From Thalassotalea sp. G2M2-11 (GTDB taxonomy: Bacteria > Pseudomonadota > Gammaproteobacteria > Enterobacterales > Alteromonadaceae): a stretch of DNA of 64,000 nucleotides. Below the pieces are notes generated by a model, which did no database searches, was not told where the DNA came from, and was given only the letters and a program-made list of their open reading frames with translations. Below, one piece after another: positions 37,007 to 45,439 of this stretch. Position numbers and translations under genes: made by a program. The DNA lies in contig NZ_JADNYL010000005.1 in the NCBI RefSeq assembly GCF_017168195.1, positions 62,001-126,000 of the forward strand, written 5' to 3'. Position 1 is the first letter of the stretch; each line of letters opens with the position of its first letter.

Positions 37007-37588
37007 ATGAGACTTTGTGATAAAGATATAGAAATATTACTTGAGCAAAAGAAAATAGAGATTGTTCCTCAACCAGATAACAGCATGATTTCAGGTGTGA
37101 GTGTTGATATACGTTTAGGTAATGAATTTAGAGTGTTTCAGGATCATACCGCAGCGTATATTGATTTAAGTGGTCCAAGAGAACAAGTACAACACGCGAT
37201 GAATTCAGTGATGAGTGAAGAGATCATCATTCCTGATGGTGAAGCCTTTTTTCTTCACCCAGGAGAGCTAGCATTAGCGGTAACCTATGAGTCTGTTACC
37301 TTACCTGACGATATTGTCGGCTGGTTAGATGGGCGCTCTTCGTTAGCTCGATTAGGCTTGATGGTGCATGTCACTGCGCATCGTATTGATCCAGGTTGGT
37401 CTGGGCAAATCGTGCTAGAGTTTTATAATAGCGGTAAATTACCTTTAGCTTTGCGTCCTAAAATGAAAATAGCCGCATTAAACTTTGAAACCATGTCAGC
37501 TAGTGCCTTAAGACCTTACAACAAACGTGATGATTCAAAATATAAAGGGCAAAAGGGCGCTGTTGCTAGCCGAATTAGCGAAGATTAA
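37007..37588 (+). CDS. dcd: dCTP deaminase
   Basis: A 193-residue enzyme, same length as E. coli Dcd, converting dCTP to dUTP as the main source of dUMP for thymidylate synthesis. The catalytic E138 lies in the conserved [20 protein letters not shown] region; [20 protein letters not shown] at 109-128 is essentially the E. coli sequence. Downstream of apbC, matching the metG-apbC-dcd neighbourhood in many gammaproteobacteria. Confidence 0.97.
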   Translation: MRLCDKDIEILLEQKKIEIVPQPDNSMISGVSVDIRLGNEFRVFQDHTAAYIDLSGPREQVQHAMNSVMSEEIIIPDGEAFFLHPGELALAVTYESVTLPDDIVGWLDGRSSLARLGLMVHVTAHRIDPGWSGQIVLEFYNSGKLPLALRPKMKIAALNFETMSASALRPYNKRDDSKYKGQKGAVASRISED

Positions 37589-37611
37589 TCGGGATTTCAA
37601 TCAGAGCACAA

Positions 37612-37646
37612 GGTAAAATAATGAACTAAGAATTGATTATTTTACC
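37612..37646. terminator. Shared hairpin between dcd and the yvcK-like gene
   Basis: A perfect 11 bp inverted repeat GGTAAAATAAT/ATTATTTTACC with a 13-base loop. It overlaps the last codons of the convergent yvcK-like gene and follows dcd by 23 bases. It lacks a long T-tail, so termination is plausible rather than certain. Confidence 0.5.
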
Positions 37647-38558
37647 AAGACTTTCGTTGATAACAGGCGTTTGGGGATTAATGGCTAAACATTGCTCCAA
37701 TGCTGCAATCAGTTTTTTCCTGTCATGATGATGGCTATTGTTTTTACTTACTAGATCACAATTGATCACCGGGAGAATATTTGATGTTACTTGCTCACCA
37801 TGGGCGATCACACTATCTATTGGTAAACAATTAATATTCTCTTTTATCCATAATAATTTTTCATCGAGTGAAAGGTTTGATGCCGGACTTGCTTCTGGGG
37901 CAATATTTTCTATAAATACACAATGTCCCTGACTTTTGTTAATGCTTTTAACTATATCTCTAACTAACAATGGTGGGATAACGCTAGTGAGAAAACTTCC
38001 TGGGCCTAAAATGATCAAATCAGCAGCAACAATAGCATCTTTACAAGAGTCTAACGTTTTAACTAATGGTGCTAGCATAAGGTTTTTAGGCATTACAGGC
38101 ATATCATCAACGGATAACTCACCTACACGGCAACGTCCTTCTGGATAAAAGGCCATTAAATCGGTCGGTGTTTCAGACATTGGTAATACTGGGGTTTTTA
38201 CTCGTAATAAGCGACGTACTAATTTAATTGAATCTAACGGGCGAGATTGTAATTGTCCTAAAGCAAATAAGATCAAATTGCCTAGGTTATGACCACCAAG
38301 TTCGTCTTGTCCATCAAATCGAAAGTTAAAAAGTTGGTTTCCTATCGATTCACTATCAACTAATTGTGTTAAACAATTTCGTAAATCGCCCCATGCTATT
38401 GAACTACTTCGTTTTCTTAAACGACCTGTAGAACCACCGTTATCTGTTGTTGTGACTATGCCTGTTAATTGTTTTTCTAAAAAAGAAAGCGTAGATAATA
38501 CGCGTCCTAAGCCATGACCTCCGCCAATCGCAACAACTTTTTTATTTTCTAATTGCAT
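37626..38558 (-). CDS. YvcK/CofD-like protein (gluconeogenesis factor family)
   Basis: A 310-residue protein (E. coli YbhK 302) of the CofD/UPF0052 superfamily. GGGHGLG at 12-18 and TTDNGGSTGRLR at 37-48 are the conserved nucleotide- or phosphate-binding motifs; ILGPGSFLTSVIPPLLV near 186-202 is also typical. B. subtilis YvcK binds UDP-sugars and is needed on gluconeogenic substrates and for cell-wall synthesis; the role here is extrapolated. Convergent with dcd. Confidence 0.9.
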   Translation of the reverse strand: MQLENKKVVAIGGGHGLGRVLSTLSFLEKQLTGIVTTTDNGGSTGRLRKRSSSIAWGDLRNCLTQLVDSESIGNQLFNFRFDGQDELGGHNLGNLILFALGQLQSRPLDSIKLVRRLLRVKTPVLPMSETPTDLMAFYPEGRCRVGELSVDDMPVMPKNLMLAPLVKTLDSCKDAIVAADLIILGPGSFLTSVIPPLLVRDIVKSINKSQGHCVFIENIAPEASPASNLSLDEKLLWIKENINCLPIDSVIAHGEQVTSNILPVINCDLVSKNNSHHHDRKKLIAALEQCLAINPQTPVINESLGKIINS

Positions 38559-38847
38559 GTAGGATTCTTATTGCTCGAGAAGGGTAAACAATACCGCTTT
38601 TTGCGTTAAAAATAAAGTAATAGCCCCGCGATATTTGGCCTAGCGCTTTGTTTAAGTCAAAGGCCACTTAATAAAAGTACCTTCTGGTAGGAAGTTATAT
38701 TACTTCATTGATAACACTAGTGATAAGAAACAAATAACACTGTCTTTTATTTAACCATTTGAATACACAAAAAATAATCAAGTTGACGCATATATAAACA
38801 CTTAGCCTTTTCGCCCTAAAAAAATCAATGATTATCTAAAATAAGTG

Positions 38848-38876
38848 TTGACAGTATCATGACCTCTGCTTAGAAT
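38848..38876 (+). promoter_or_regulatory. Strong promoter of the tRNA operon
   Basis: Consensus -35 TTGACA (38848-38853), exactly 17 bases, -10 TAGAAT (38871-38876), then a GC-rich discriminator GCGCCTCGC. This is the stable-RNA promoter type that responds to growth rate and ppGpp. The 75-base leader contains a CGAGT/ACTCG hairpin (about 38889-38910). Upstream, 38559-38847 is AT-rich with no gene or motif I recognise. Confidence 0.85.
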
Positions 38877-38956
38877 GCGCCTCGCTTTCGACGAGTAGTC
38901 AACGACTCGTTGATGTCACAGTAAAGATACTAGGCCATCATTATTGTGAGATAAGC

Positions 38957-39032
38957 GGGGCTATAGCTCAGCTGGGAGAGCGCTTCGCTGGCAGCGAAGA
39001 GGTCTGCGGTTCGATCCCGCATAGCTCCACCA
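38957..39032 (+). tRNA. tRNA-Ala (GGC anticodon)
   Basis: 76 nt with encoded CCA. Cloverleaf is complete: acceptor GGGGCTA/TAGCTCC, D arm GCTCAGCTGGGAGAGC, anticodon stem CTTCG/CGAAG with loop CTGGCAG (anticodon GGC at 38990-38992), T arm TGCGGTTCGATCCCGCA. First gene of the tRNA operon. Confidence 0.98.
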
Positions 39033-39230
39033 AATTCTTGGAACGGTTCAATGCAACGGTTCCAAAATGTATTATCCTTACTAAGGTAATACAATGCGAG
39101 GTTTAGCAACCTTGTAGGAATTAGTTTTAGTAGTGCAAGTTTGTAGTTGTTTGCTTTTATAAACACAAGGCTAATTTCACACTAAAATAGCGATAAGGTC
39201 GCGCAGTTAAATTTTTTTACTGTTCACCTT

Positions 39231-39273
39231 ACGCTGAAAGAGAAAAGCATGCTTTTCTAATCGATTTCAGCGT
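39231..39273 (+). ncRNA. Nested hairpin immediately 5' of tRNA-Glu 1
   Basis: Preceded by CACCTTAC. Outer stem ACGCTGAAA (39231-39239) with TTTCAGCGT (39265-39273), inner stem AGAAAAGC/GCTTTTCT (39241-39258). The last two bases of the outer stem are the first two of the mature tRNA. An equivalent structure with compensating base changes precedes the second tRNA-Glu, so this is likely a processing or folding element of the precursor. Confidence 0.65.
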
Positions 39274-39347
39274 CCCTATCGTCTAGAGGCCTAGGACACC
39301 GCCCTTTCACGGCGGTAACAGGGGTTCGAATCCCCTTAGGGATGCCA
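39272..39347 (+). tRNA. tRNA-Glu (UUC anticodon), copy 1
   Basis: 76 nt with encoded CCA. Anticodon stem CCGCC/GGCGG with loop CTTTCAC (UUC anticodon); T arm AGGGGTTCGAATCCCCT. The acceptor pairs GTCCCTA with TAGGGAT, so position 1-72 is a G-U wobble. Identical to copy 2. Confidence 0.98.
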
Positions 39348-39516
39348 CATTTAGCTGCTCAGTAAAATGAGTAGTGCAGGGTAAAGCAATCTAGGTCTTG
39401 TTTTATACCTTGGTGAGAGCCAGAAACGGAATGTTATTGAGTTAATATTCAAAGATACTAATCAGTTTTGGTGTAAGAGTAATGTCGCTCGCTTTCGCAA
39501 GCTCAAGACTCACCTT

Positions 39517-39559
39517 ACACTAAAACAGCGAAACATGTTTCGCTAAATAGTTTTAGTGT
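39517..39559 (+). ncRNA. Nested hairpin immediately 5' of tRNA-Glu 2
   Basis: Preceded by the same CACCTTAC. Outer stem ACACTAAAA (39517-39525) with TTTTAGTGT (39551-39559), inner stem AGCGAAAC/GTTTCGCT (39527-39544). Compared with the hairpin at 39231, several pairs changed on both sides (G-C to A-U and others), so the structure is kept while the sequence drifts. Again the outer stem borrows the first two tRNA bases. Confidence 0.65.
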
Positions 39560-39633
39560 CCCTATCGTCTAGAGGCCTAGGACACCGCCCTTTCACGGCG
39601 GTAACAGGGGTTCGAATCCCCTTAGGGATGCCA
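39558..39633 (+). tRNA. tRNA-Glu (UUC anticodon), copy 2
   Basis: 76 nt, identical to copy 1 including the G1-U72 acceptor end. Last gene of the operon; a terminator follows 20 bases later. Confidence 0.98.
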
Positions 39634-39651
39634 CTTATTGCAAGTATAAAA

Positions 39652-39677
39652 TAGCCGACGTTATGTCGGCTTTTTTA
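39652..39677 (+). terminator. Terminator of the tRNA operon
   Basis: Stem AGCCGAC/GTCGGCT, loop GTTAT, six T. Confidence 0.92.
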
Positions 39678-39793
39678 TGCCCGTCTTTTAAGTTTTGTTT
39701 CACTCACTTAGTTGTAGTCAATTAAACCATTAACCATTAACCATTAAGCGCACTACACAGTTAGTGCGCAAGAATAAACTTTTAGCATGCTGA

Positions 39794-41377
39794 TTAGCTA
39801 GCAGCAACTTTGCCGCTTGTGAATAATTTGCTGCTTTCTTCTGCAAAACCAACACCGGCTTCACTATAAAAGTTAAATACTTTATCTACGCCTAGCTTTT
39901 CAATTTCCATCCTTTCATCATCATAACGTGCAATGGCAGCAATCTTTCCATTGTATTTGCTGTATCTTATTTGCTCGGTAATGCTGATAATATCTTGCAC
40001 GGATGGCAGGGCTAGCATGATTAATTCAATTTGAGAAAGATCAATGTTCTCCCAGAGATCTATATCTTCAGCATCACCATGGATAACGTTAATTCCCTGT
40101 TGTTGCAGTTGTTCTATTTTATGTTTATCGGTGTCCAAACCCCATACTTGATGCCCAGATTGTTCACTTAGGGCACGATACGCACCAATTCCCACTCGGC
40201 CCATGCCAACAATAACAATGGGCGCTTTTTCCGGCTGAATAAACTCATCTTCAGCTAATTTGCGTGGGTGTTCAAATTGCTTAAACCATGCTTTGTGTTG
40301 ACTGTAAAAGCTATGAGCAAAGTTGTAGCAAATGTTGGTGGTAATAAATGAAATTGATACTGCTAAAGATAATATAACTAACCATTCTTTAGATAACCAA
40401 CCATATTCTGTGCTAAGAGCAGCGACAATTAAGCCAAATTCACTAAAATTTGTTAATGCTAAGGCTGATAAAAAAGCACTGCGAGCTCTAAGCTTAAGTT
40501 TTACCGACAAGAAAAAGAAAAAGATAAATTTAATGGGCAGTAATAATGTCAGTAACGCAGCAATTGACAGCATTTCCCAAGTTGGTAGTGCCGTAAAGCC
40601 AATCGATAAGAAAAAGCCAATTAAAAAGATGTCTTTAAAGTTTAGCAATGACTTTGTTAATTCGGTTGCTTTACTGTGCGATGCTAAATACATACCCGCC
40701 AGAAGCGCTCCTAAATCACCTTTGATACCGACTAACTCAAATAATTCGTAGCTGCCAAATGCCATAAAAAATCCGGTCAATGGTAATAATTCACCGTGAC
40801 CGACTTTATCGACTATGAGCCTGAACAGCGGTTTAACCGCAAAGGCTAATAATAAGCCAAAGGCATATACGTTTGGAGTTTTACCCGTAGCTAATACCAG
40901 ATAGAGTACCGCAACAATATCTTGCATTACCAAAATACCCACGGCTAATTTACCGTGGCGAGTTTTCATTTCACCATGATCTTCCATCAGTTTTACGACA
41001 CAAACGGTGCTGCTAAAAGATAAAGCAAAGACGATAATGGCACTGGATTGCCAAGTAAGATCGCTAATAAAAGGTATCGCACCGATCATTAATACTTTTA
41101 AAATCACCAAGCCAGCTATTAACCAAACAAATGTATGGCTCAGACTTGTTGCCCACACTTCTGTTTTCATAATATCACTGAGGTTAAGCTTTAAACCTAT
41201 GGTAAATAGCATTAACGTGATACCGATATTAGCTAACTCCAGCACCATAGAATCGGCTTCAAAGCCTAAAAAGTGCAAAGTAAACCCTGCAATTAAATAA
41301 CCAATAGATGGTGGCAAAGTGATTAGTTTAGTGGCTAAGCCACAAACGAAAGCAAATAAAATCCAGATAAATTCCAT
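39794..41377 (-). CDS. CPA2/Kef-type cation:proton antiporter with RCK domain
   Basis: A 527-residue inner-membrane protein. About 12 hydrophobic helices (1-365) form a Na+/H+ exchanger fold, with ALSFSSTVCVVKLMEDHGEMKTRHGKLAVG as the conserved region. A C-terminal TrkA-N/RCK Rossmann domain follows (from about 385; VGMGRVGIG at 390-398, acidic D at the end of the second strand, HGDAED). Likely exports K+ (or Na+) in exchange for protons under nucleotide or glutathione control; it lacks a long TrkA-C tail. It lies 10 bases from tesA, in the same direction, possibly co-transcribed. Confidence 0.9.
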   Translation of the reverse strand: MEFIWILFAFVCGLATKLITLPPSIGYLIAGFTLHFLGFEADSMVLELANIGITLMLFTIGLKLNLSDIMKTEVWATSLSHTFVWLIAGLVILKVLMIGAIPFISDLTWQSSAIIVFALSFSSTVCVVKLMEDHGEMKTRHGKLAVGILVMQDIVAVLYLVLATGKTPNVYAFGLLLAFAVKPLFRLIVDKVGHGELLPLTGFFMAFGSYELFELVGIKGDLGALLAGMYLASHSKATELTKSLLNFKDIFLIGFFLSIGFTALPTWEMLSIAALLTLLLPIKFIFFFFLSVKLKLRARSAFLSALALTNFSEFGLIVAALSTEYGWLSKEWLVILSLAVSISFITTNICYNFAHSFYSQHKAWFKQFEHPRKLAEDEFIQPEKAPIVIVGMGRVGIGAYRALSEQSGHQVWGLDTDKHKIEQLQQQGINVIHGDAEDIDLWENIDLSQIELIMLALPSVQDIISITEQIRYSKYNGKIAAIARYDDERMEIEKLGVDKVFNFYSEAGVGFAEESSKLFTSGKVAAS

Positions 41378-41387
41378 ATAAATACGA

Positions 41388-42005
41388 TTACTTCATTAGT
41401 TGAGAAAGTTGTTGTTCGACATAGTCGGCAATAATGGGTTGTGCTTTAACATTCGGATGAATACCATCAGCTTGCATCAAGGAATTATCTAAGGCAATTT
41501 TTTCCATAAAAAATGGCAGTAAATTGACGTTTTCTTCTTGTGCTAGCTCATCAAAAACTTGTTCGAACATCTGATTATATCGCGCGCCATAATTTGGTGT
41601 AATTTTAATTTTCATTAACGAAACCGGTACCTGATGCTGGTTTGCGATGGCGATCATTTGTAACAAATTATTTTTAATTGATTTAGGTGAGTAACCTCTT
41701 AAACCGTCATTACCACCTAATTCAATGATCAAGTGTTGATAATCACCTTGGCTTAATATGCCAGAAAGCCTTGCTAAACCGCCACTTGTGGTTTCACCGC
41801 TGATACTGGCATTCACGATTTTATAAGGGGCGTTTTGTTGTTTAAGTCGTTGGTTAATTAGGTGTACCCAGCCTTGATTTTCTTGCATACCATAACTTGC
41901 ACTGACACTATCACCTAGTAGTAAAATGGAACTACTTGCCCAACTGTGTGTCACTAGGGTTAAATAAGACAATAATATTAATGCAATTAATGGGTATTTC
42001 TTCAT
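41388..42005 (-). CDS. tesA: Periplasmic acyl-CoA thioesterase/lysophospholipase TesA
   Basis: About 205 residues with a signal peptide ([23 protein letters not shown]). SGNH-hydrolase blocks: LLLGDSVSASYG with nucleophile S33, the GGNDGLRG oxyanion block, and DGIHPN with the catalytic Asp and His. Hydrolyses long-chain acyl-CoA, esters and lysophospholipids. The ATG at 42005 shares bases with the ATG of the divergent ybbA (42004); an alternative ATG six codons upstream (42023) would overlap it further. The tesA/ybbA divergent pair is conserved from E. coli. Confidence 0.93.
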   Translation of the reverse strand: MKKYPLIALILLSYLTLVTHSWASSSILLLGDSVSASYGMQENQGWVHLINQRLKQQNAPYKIVNASISGETTSGGLARLSGILSQGDYQHLIIELGGNDGLRGYSPKSIKNNLLQMIAIANQHQVPVSLMKIKITPNYGARYNQMFEQVFDELAQEENVNLLPFFMEKIALDNSLMQADGIHPNVKAQPIIADYVEQQLSQLMK

Positions 42006-42741
42006 GAAGTTAAATTCCGACATTATTTTAAAAGTTCGATCATTGACTAAGTCTGTACAATTAGAAGATAAAACCCTCGAGTTATTACAGCCAATTGAAT
42101 TAGACGTAAACAGCGGGGAGTCACTTGCTATTGTTGGCTCATCAGGCTCAGGTAAAACGACATTGCTGTCAATTTTAGCGGGGCTTGATTTACCATCTTC
42201 TGGTGAAGTTTATCTTAAAAGCCATGCATTACACCAGTTAAATGAAGAGCAAAGAAGCCAAGTACGTGCTAATCATGTTGGCTTTATTTTTCAACAATTT
42301 CTGTTAGTTAATAGCTTAACGGCATTAGAAAATGTCATGCTTCCTGCTGAGTTAGCTAATATTGATGATGCAGAGGCTCGAGGAAAAGAACTCCTTGAGC
42401 AGGTAGGGTTAAGTGATCGCCTTGCGCATTACCCATCACAGCTATCGGGTGGTGAGCAGCAACGCGTTGCCATAGCGCGGGCATTTATTACCAAACCTGA
42501 TATTTTATTTGCTGATGAACCGACAGGTAATCTTGATAAAAAGACAGGGTTAAATGTCACTGACTTGTTGTTTCAATTAAATAAAAAGCTTGGTACGACA
42601 CTGGTATTGGTGACTCATGATCCGAAGTTAGCGGCTCGCTGTCAGCGTCAAGTTGAAATGGATGGCGGCAAATTAATACAAATTAGTGAAGACAGTGAGT
42701 TAGTTGAGCAAGACCCGTCAGCCATTAGTCAGGTGGGTTAA
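42004..42741 (+). CDS. ybbA: ABC transporter ATP-binding protein YbbA
   Basis: A 245-residue LolD/MacB-type ATPase. Walker [10 protein letters not shown] at 45-53, signature [15 protein letters not shown], Walker [15 protein letters not shown]-loop VTHD. The start aligns with E. coli YbbA (both begin about 16 residues before LxKSV), so the start codon really does overlap that of tesA. Partner of the FtsX-type permease immediately downstream (two bases between stop and ATG). The substrate of YbbAP is not firmly known; membrane lipid or precursor extraction is suggested for related systems. Confidence 0.95.
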   Translation: MKLNSDIILKVRSLTKSVQLEDKTLELLQPIELDVNSGESLAIVGSSGSGKTTLLSILAGLDLPSSGEVYLKSHALHQLNEEQRSQVRANHVGFIFQQFLLVNSLTALENVMLPAELANIDDAEARGKELLEQVGLSDRLAHYPSQLSGGEQQRVAIARAFITKPDILFADEPTGNLDKKTGLNVTDLLFQLNKKLGTTLVLVTHDPKLAARCQRQVEMDGGKLIQISEDSELVEQDPSAISQVG

Positions 42742-42743
42742 TA

Positions 42744-45320
42744 ATGCGTGATAATGTAGCAGCACCAGCTCGCCATACAACAAATAAAAGCTCTATTTGG
42801 TTTACTCAGTCATTACGGTTATTACATCATGAATTAAGACGTGGTGAACTTACCATTGTTTTTTTAGCTATTGTGTTAGCTGTCGCAACAGTTTTTTCAC
42901 TTACGGGCTTTTCAGGGCAGATAAAACAGGCGATTTTAACCAATAGTACTAATACTATTGCTGCCGATAGGGTACTTAGCGGTAGCTCAGAAGTTAGTGA
43001 TGAAATTTTAAGCCAAAGTCAAAAAACTAATCTGACACTTGCACGTAAAATAGAAACTGAAACCATGGTGTTCGCTGATGACAATATGTTGATCAGTGAA
43101 CTATCGGCGGTATCAAATACCTATCCATTGCGTGGTGAATTGTTAATTAACACCTCCTTAGCGCAAGAAACACCGGTGGTAGCCAATGCACCCGATGAGG
43201 GAAGTGCATGGGTTGAGCGCAGTGTCTTGAGCCGTTTAGGCGTGGAAATAGGTGACTTAATTGAGATTGGTGTGGCGAAGTTTACCATTGCTGGCGTGAT
43301 TGCTGATTTTCCTGACAAAAGCTATCGCATGTTGATTGCCGGCCCAAAAATCTTCATTAACATCAATGATATTGCGAAAACTGAATTGATAAAACCTGGT
43401 AGCCGCATGTGGTACATGTATTTGTTTGCTGGTGAGCAGGAAGACATTGAAGCATTTGAACAATGGCTAGAACCGAAAGTTAATGAATCGCAAAATTGGT
43501 ACGATGCTAAAAGAGCTCAAAACCGATTATCGACCACGCTAGATACAGCAGAGCGCTTTTTATCATTAGCTAGTATGCTCGGTATCGTGTTGGCGGCTGT
43601 TGCCGTTGCCGTTGCGAGCCGGCGCTATGGGCAACGTCATCAATCGGTTGTTGCTGTGTTTCGAGCCTTGGGCGCGACAATAAGCCATGTTCGTAAATTA
43701 TATTGTTTGCATTGGGGGCTGCTGAGCCTGATCAGTATTAGTGTTGGTTTAATTCTCGGTTACCTATTAATGACGTTAGGCGCGATGGCAATTAAAAATT
43801 ATTTATCGCTAGCGCAAACAAATATCAGTGTTATACCGTTTATCACAGCGATTTTAACTGGTTTATTGTGTGCGATTGCTTTTGCTATTCATCCAATAAA
43901 ATCACTTGTGCATACCACGCCTTTATCGGTGATCCGAGGTTTTGAACATCAATCAGTCAAGCGCTTTGGATGGCATCAAGTCCCGCCATTACTGGCTTTA
44001 CTCGCATTGTTATTACTGTTTAGTCGCGATGTTGTCATGAGTGTTTCCTTGCTCGGTGGCGGGCTTATTGTCTCGTTTTTATTATTATTATTTGGTCGTG
44101 GCATTATGAGCGCTGGGCGAACCGTTGGCACGAAAGCGGGGCAATCGTGGCATCTAGCCATAGCAAACTTAAAACGCCGTGCCAGTGAAAATAGTGTGCA
44201 ATTGGTGAGTTTTACCATCGCAATTAAGCTATTGCTGCTGATCACTGTGATGAAGTCTTCCATTATCGATGAATGGCAAGCGCAGTTTCCCGCGGATACG
44301 CCAAATCAGTATTTAATTAATATTGCACCGCATCAGGTGGATGACTTAAAACGTTTCACCGAAACACATGAAATACCGAATCGCGGCTTTTTCTCTGTCT
44401 ATCGTGGCAGGTTATCTGCCATCAATGGCGAAAAGACTATCTCTCGGGAAGAATTAGAAAAAAGAGCTGCATCAAAAGAGCATGAGCAAGCCGATAAGCC
44501 AAAGGGACGCCGCGGAATGGGGCGAGAACTAGGACTTACTTGGTTGAATGAGTTACCGCAAGAAAATAAAATTATTGAAGGCAGTTGGTGGCAACCTGAT
44601 GATTTGACGCCGCAAGTGTCGGTTGAAAGTGGTGTTGCTGAGCGTTTAGATATAAAGCTGGGGGATGAATTAACGTTTCGTATTGGCGCTCAAGAGATTA
44701 CGGTACCTGTTACTAGCTTACGAAAGCTTAATTGGAAGACTCGTCAATTAAACTTCATTATGATTTTTAATGAGCCAGTGTTGAAAAACTTTCCTGCTAC
44801 TGCTATTTCTGCATGGAATGTACCTGAGCAGAAAAAACAGGATTTTTACCGATTACTTGCTGAACATCCAACGGTGACCTTTATCGATTTTGAAAACATC
44901 ATGAAGCAATTACGCAACATGATAGAGCAAGTATCGATAGCCATAGAGTTAATCTTGATCTTAGTGGTACTTGCTGGCAGCTTAGTGTTGGTGGCGCAAG
45001 TGCAAGCGAGTATGGAAGAGCGAGAAAGAGAATTAGCCATTTTAAGAACACTTGGCGCTAAAGGACGCTTATTACGCAACAGTGTGTTATTTGAGTTTGT
45101 TGCACTGGGAGCGATCGCCGGATTAATGGCGAGTATCGGTATGGAAATAGGCGTCTATGTTCTGCAAACACAAACTTTCGAGATGCAGGGAAGCTTTCAC
45201 TTTAGTTACTGGTTAGTGGGGATTTTGTCTGGCGCGGGCTTTGTTGGCTTGATTGGTATGCTAAGTTGCTGGCGATTACTTAATATGACAAGTGTCACTT
45301 TGATCAGACGGACGATGTGA
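42744..45320 (+). CDS. ybbP: FtsX-like ABC permease YbbP
   Basis: An 858-residue inner-membrane permease (E. coli YbbP 804) of the ten-helix FtsX type. One N-terminal helix (about 30-55) and an exterior domain (about 60-270) precede a first FtsX core (helices about 272-375). Further helices (about 410-450 and 485) and a second exterior domain follow, then the C-terminal FtsX core (about 730-850; ERERELAILRTLGAKGRLLRN). It works with YbbA. The ribosome binding site is AGGTGGG inside the end of ybbA. Confidence 0.94.
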   Translation: MRDNVAAPARHTTNKSSIWFTQSLRLLHHELRRGELTIVFLAIVLAVATVFSLTGFSGQIKQAILTNSTNTIAADRVLSGSSEVSDEILSQSQKTNLTLARKIETETMVFADDNMLISELSAVSNTYPLRGELLINTSLAQETPVVANAPDEGSAWVERSVLSRLGVEIGDLIEIGVAKFTIAGVIADFPDKSYRMLIAGPKIFININDIAKTELIKPGSRMWYMYLFAGEQEDIEAFEQWLEPKVNESQNWYDAKRAQNRLSTTLDTAERFLSLASMLGIVLAAVAVAVASRRYGQRHQSVVAVFRALGATISHVRKLYCLHWGLLSLISISVGLILGYLLMTLGAMAIKNYLSLAQTNISVIPFITAILTGLLCAIAFAIHPIKSLVHTTPLSVIRGFEHQSVKRFGWHQVPPLLALLALLLLFSRDVVMSVSLLGGGLIVSFLLLLFGRGIMSAGRTVGTKAGQSWHLAIANLKRRASENSVQLVSFTIAIKLLLLITVMKSSIIDEWQAQFPADTPNQYLINIAPHQVDDLKRFTETHEIPNRGFFSVYRGRLSAINGEKTISREELEKRAASKEHEQADKPKGRRGMGRELGLTWLNELPQENKIIEGSWWQPDDLTPQVSVESGVAERLDIKLGDELTFRIGAQEITVPVTSLRKLNWKTRQLNFIMIFNEPVLKNFPATAISAWNVPEQKKQDFYRLLAEHPTVTFIDFENIMKQLRNMIEQVSIAIELILILVVLAGSLVLVAQVQASMEERERELAILRTLGAKGRLLRNSVLFEFVALGAIAGLMASIGMEIGVYVLQTQTFEMQGSFHFSYWLVGILSGAGFVGLIGMLSCWRLLNMTSVTLIRRTM

Positions 45321-45346
45321 TAAGGATAACCATAGCGTCCATCAAT

Positions 45347-45392
45347 AAGAAAACTGCTGATCAGACAAAATCAATTAGCAGTTTTCTTTTTA
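45347..45392 (+). terminator. Terminator after ybbAP
   Basis: A 12 bp stem AAGAAAACTGCT/AGCAGTTTTCTT around an 18-base loop, ending in T residues. Confidence 0.75.
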
Positions 45393-45439
45393 TTACCACT
45401 GTATTACTCTTTTAATTCAAACTAATAATAAGAACTTAT

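Noticed and set aside
38930-39166. A 78-codon minus-strand frame
   Set aside because: It covers tRNA-Ala on the opposite strand and part of its spacer; the tRNA explains the conservation.
39719-39748. Three tandem AACCATT units after the tRNA operon
   Set aside because: Only three short imperfect copies; too little to be a functional repeat array or CRISPR.
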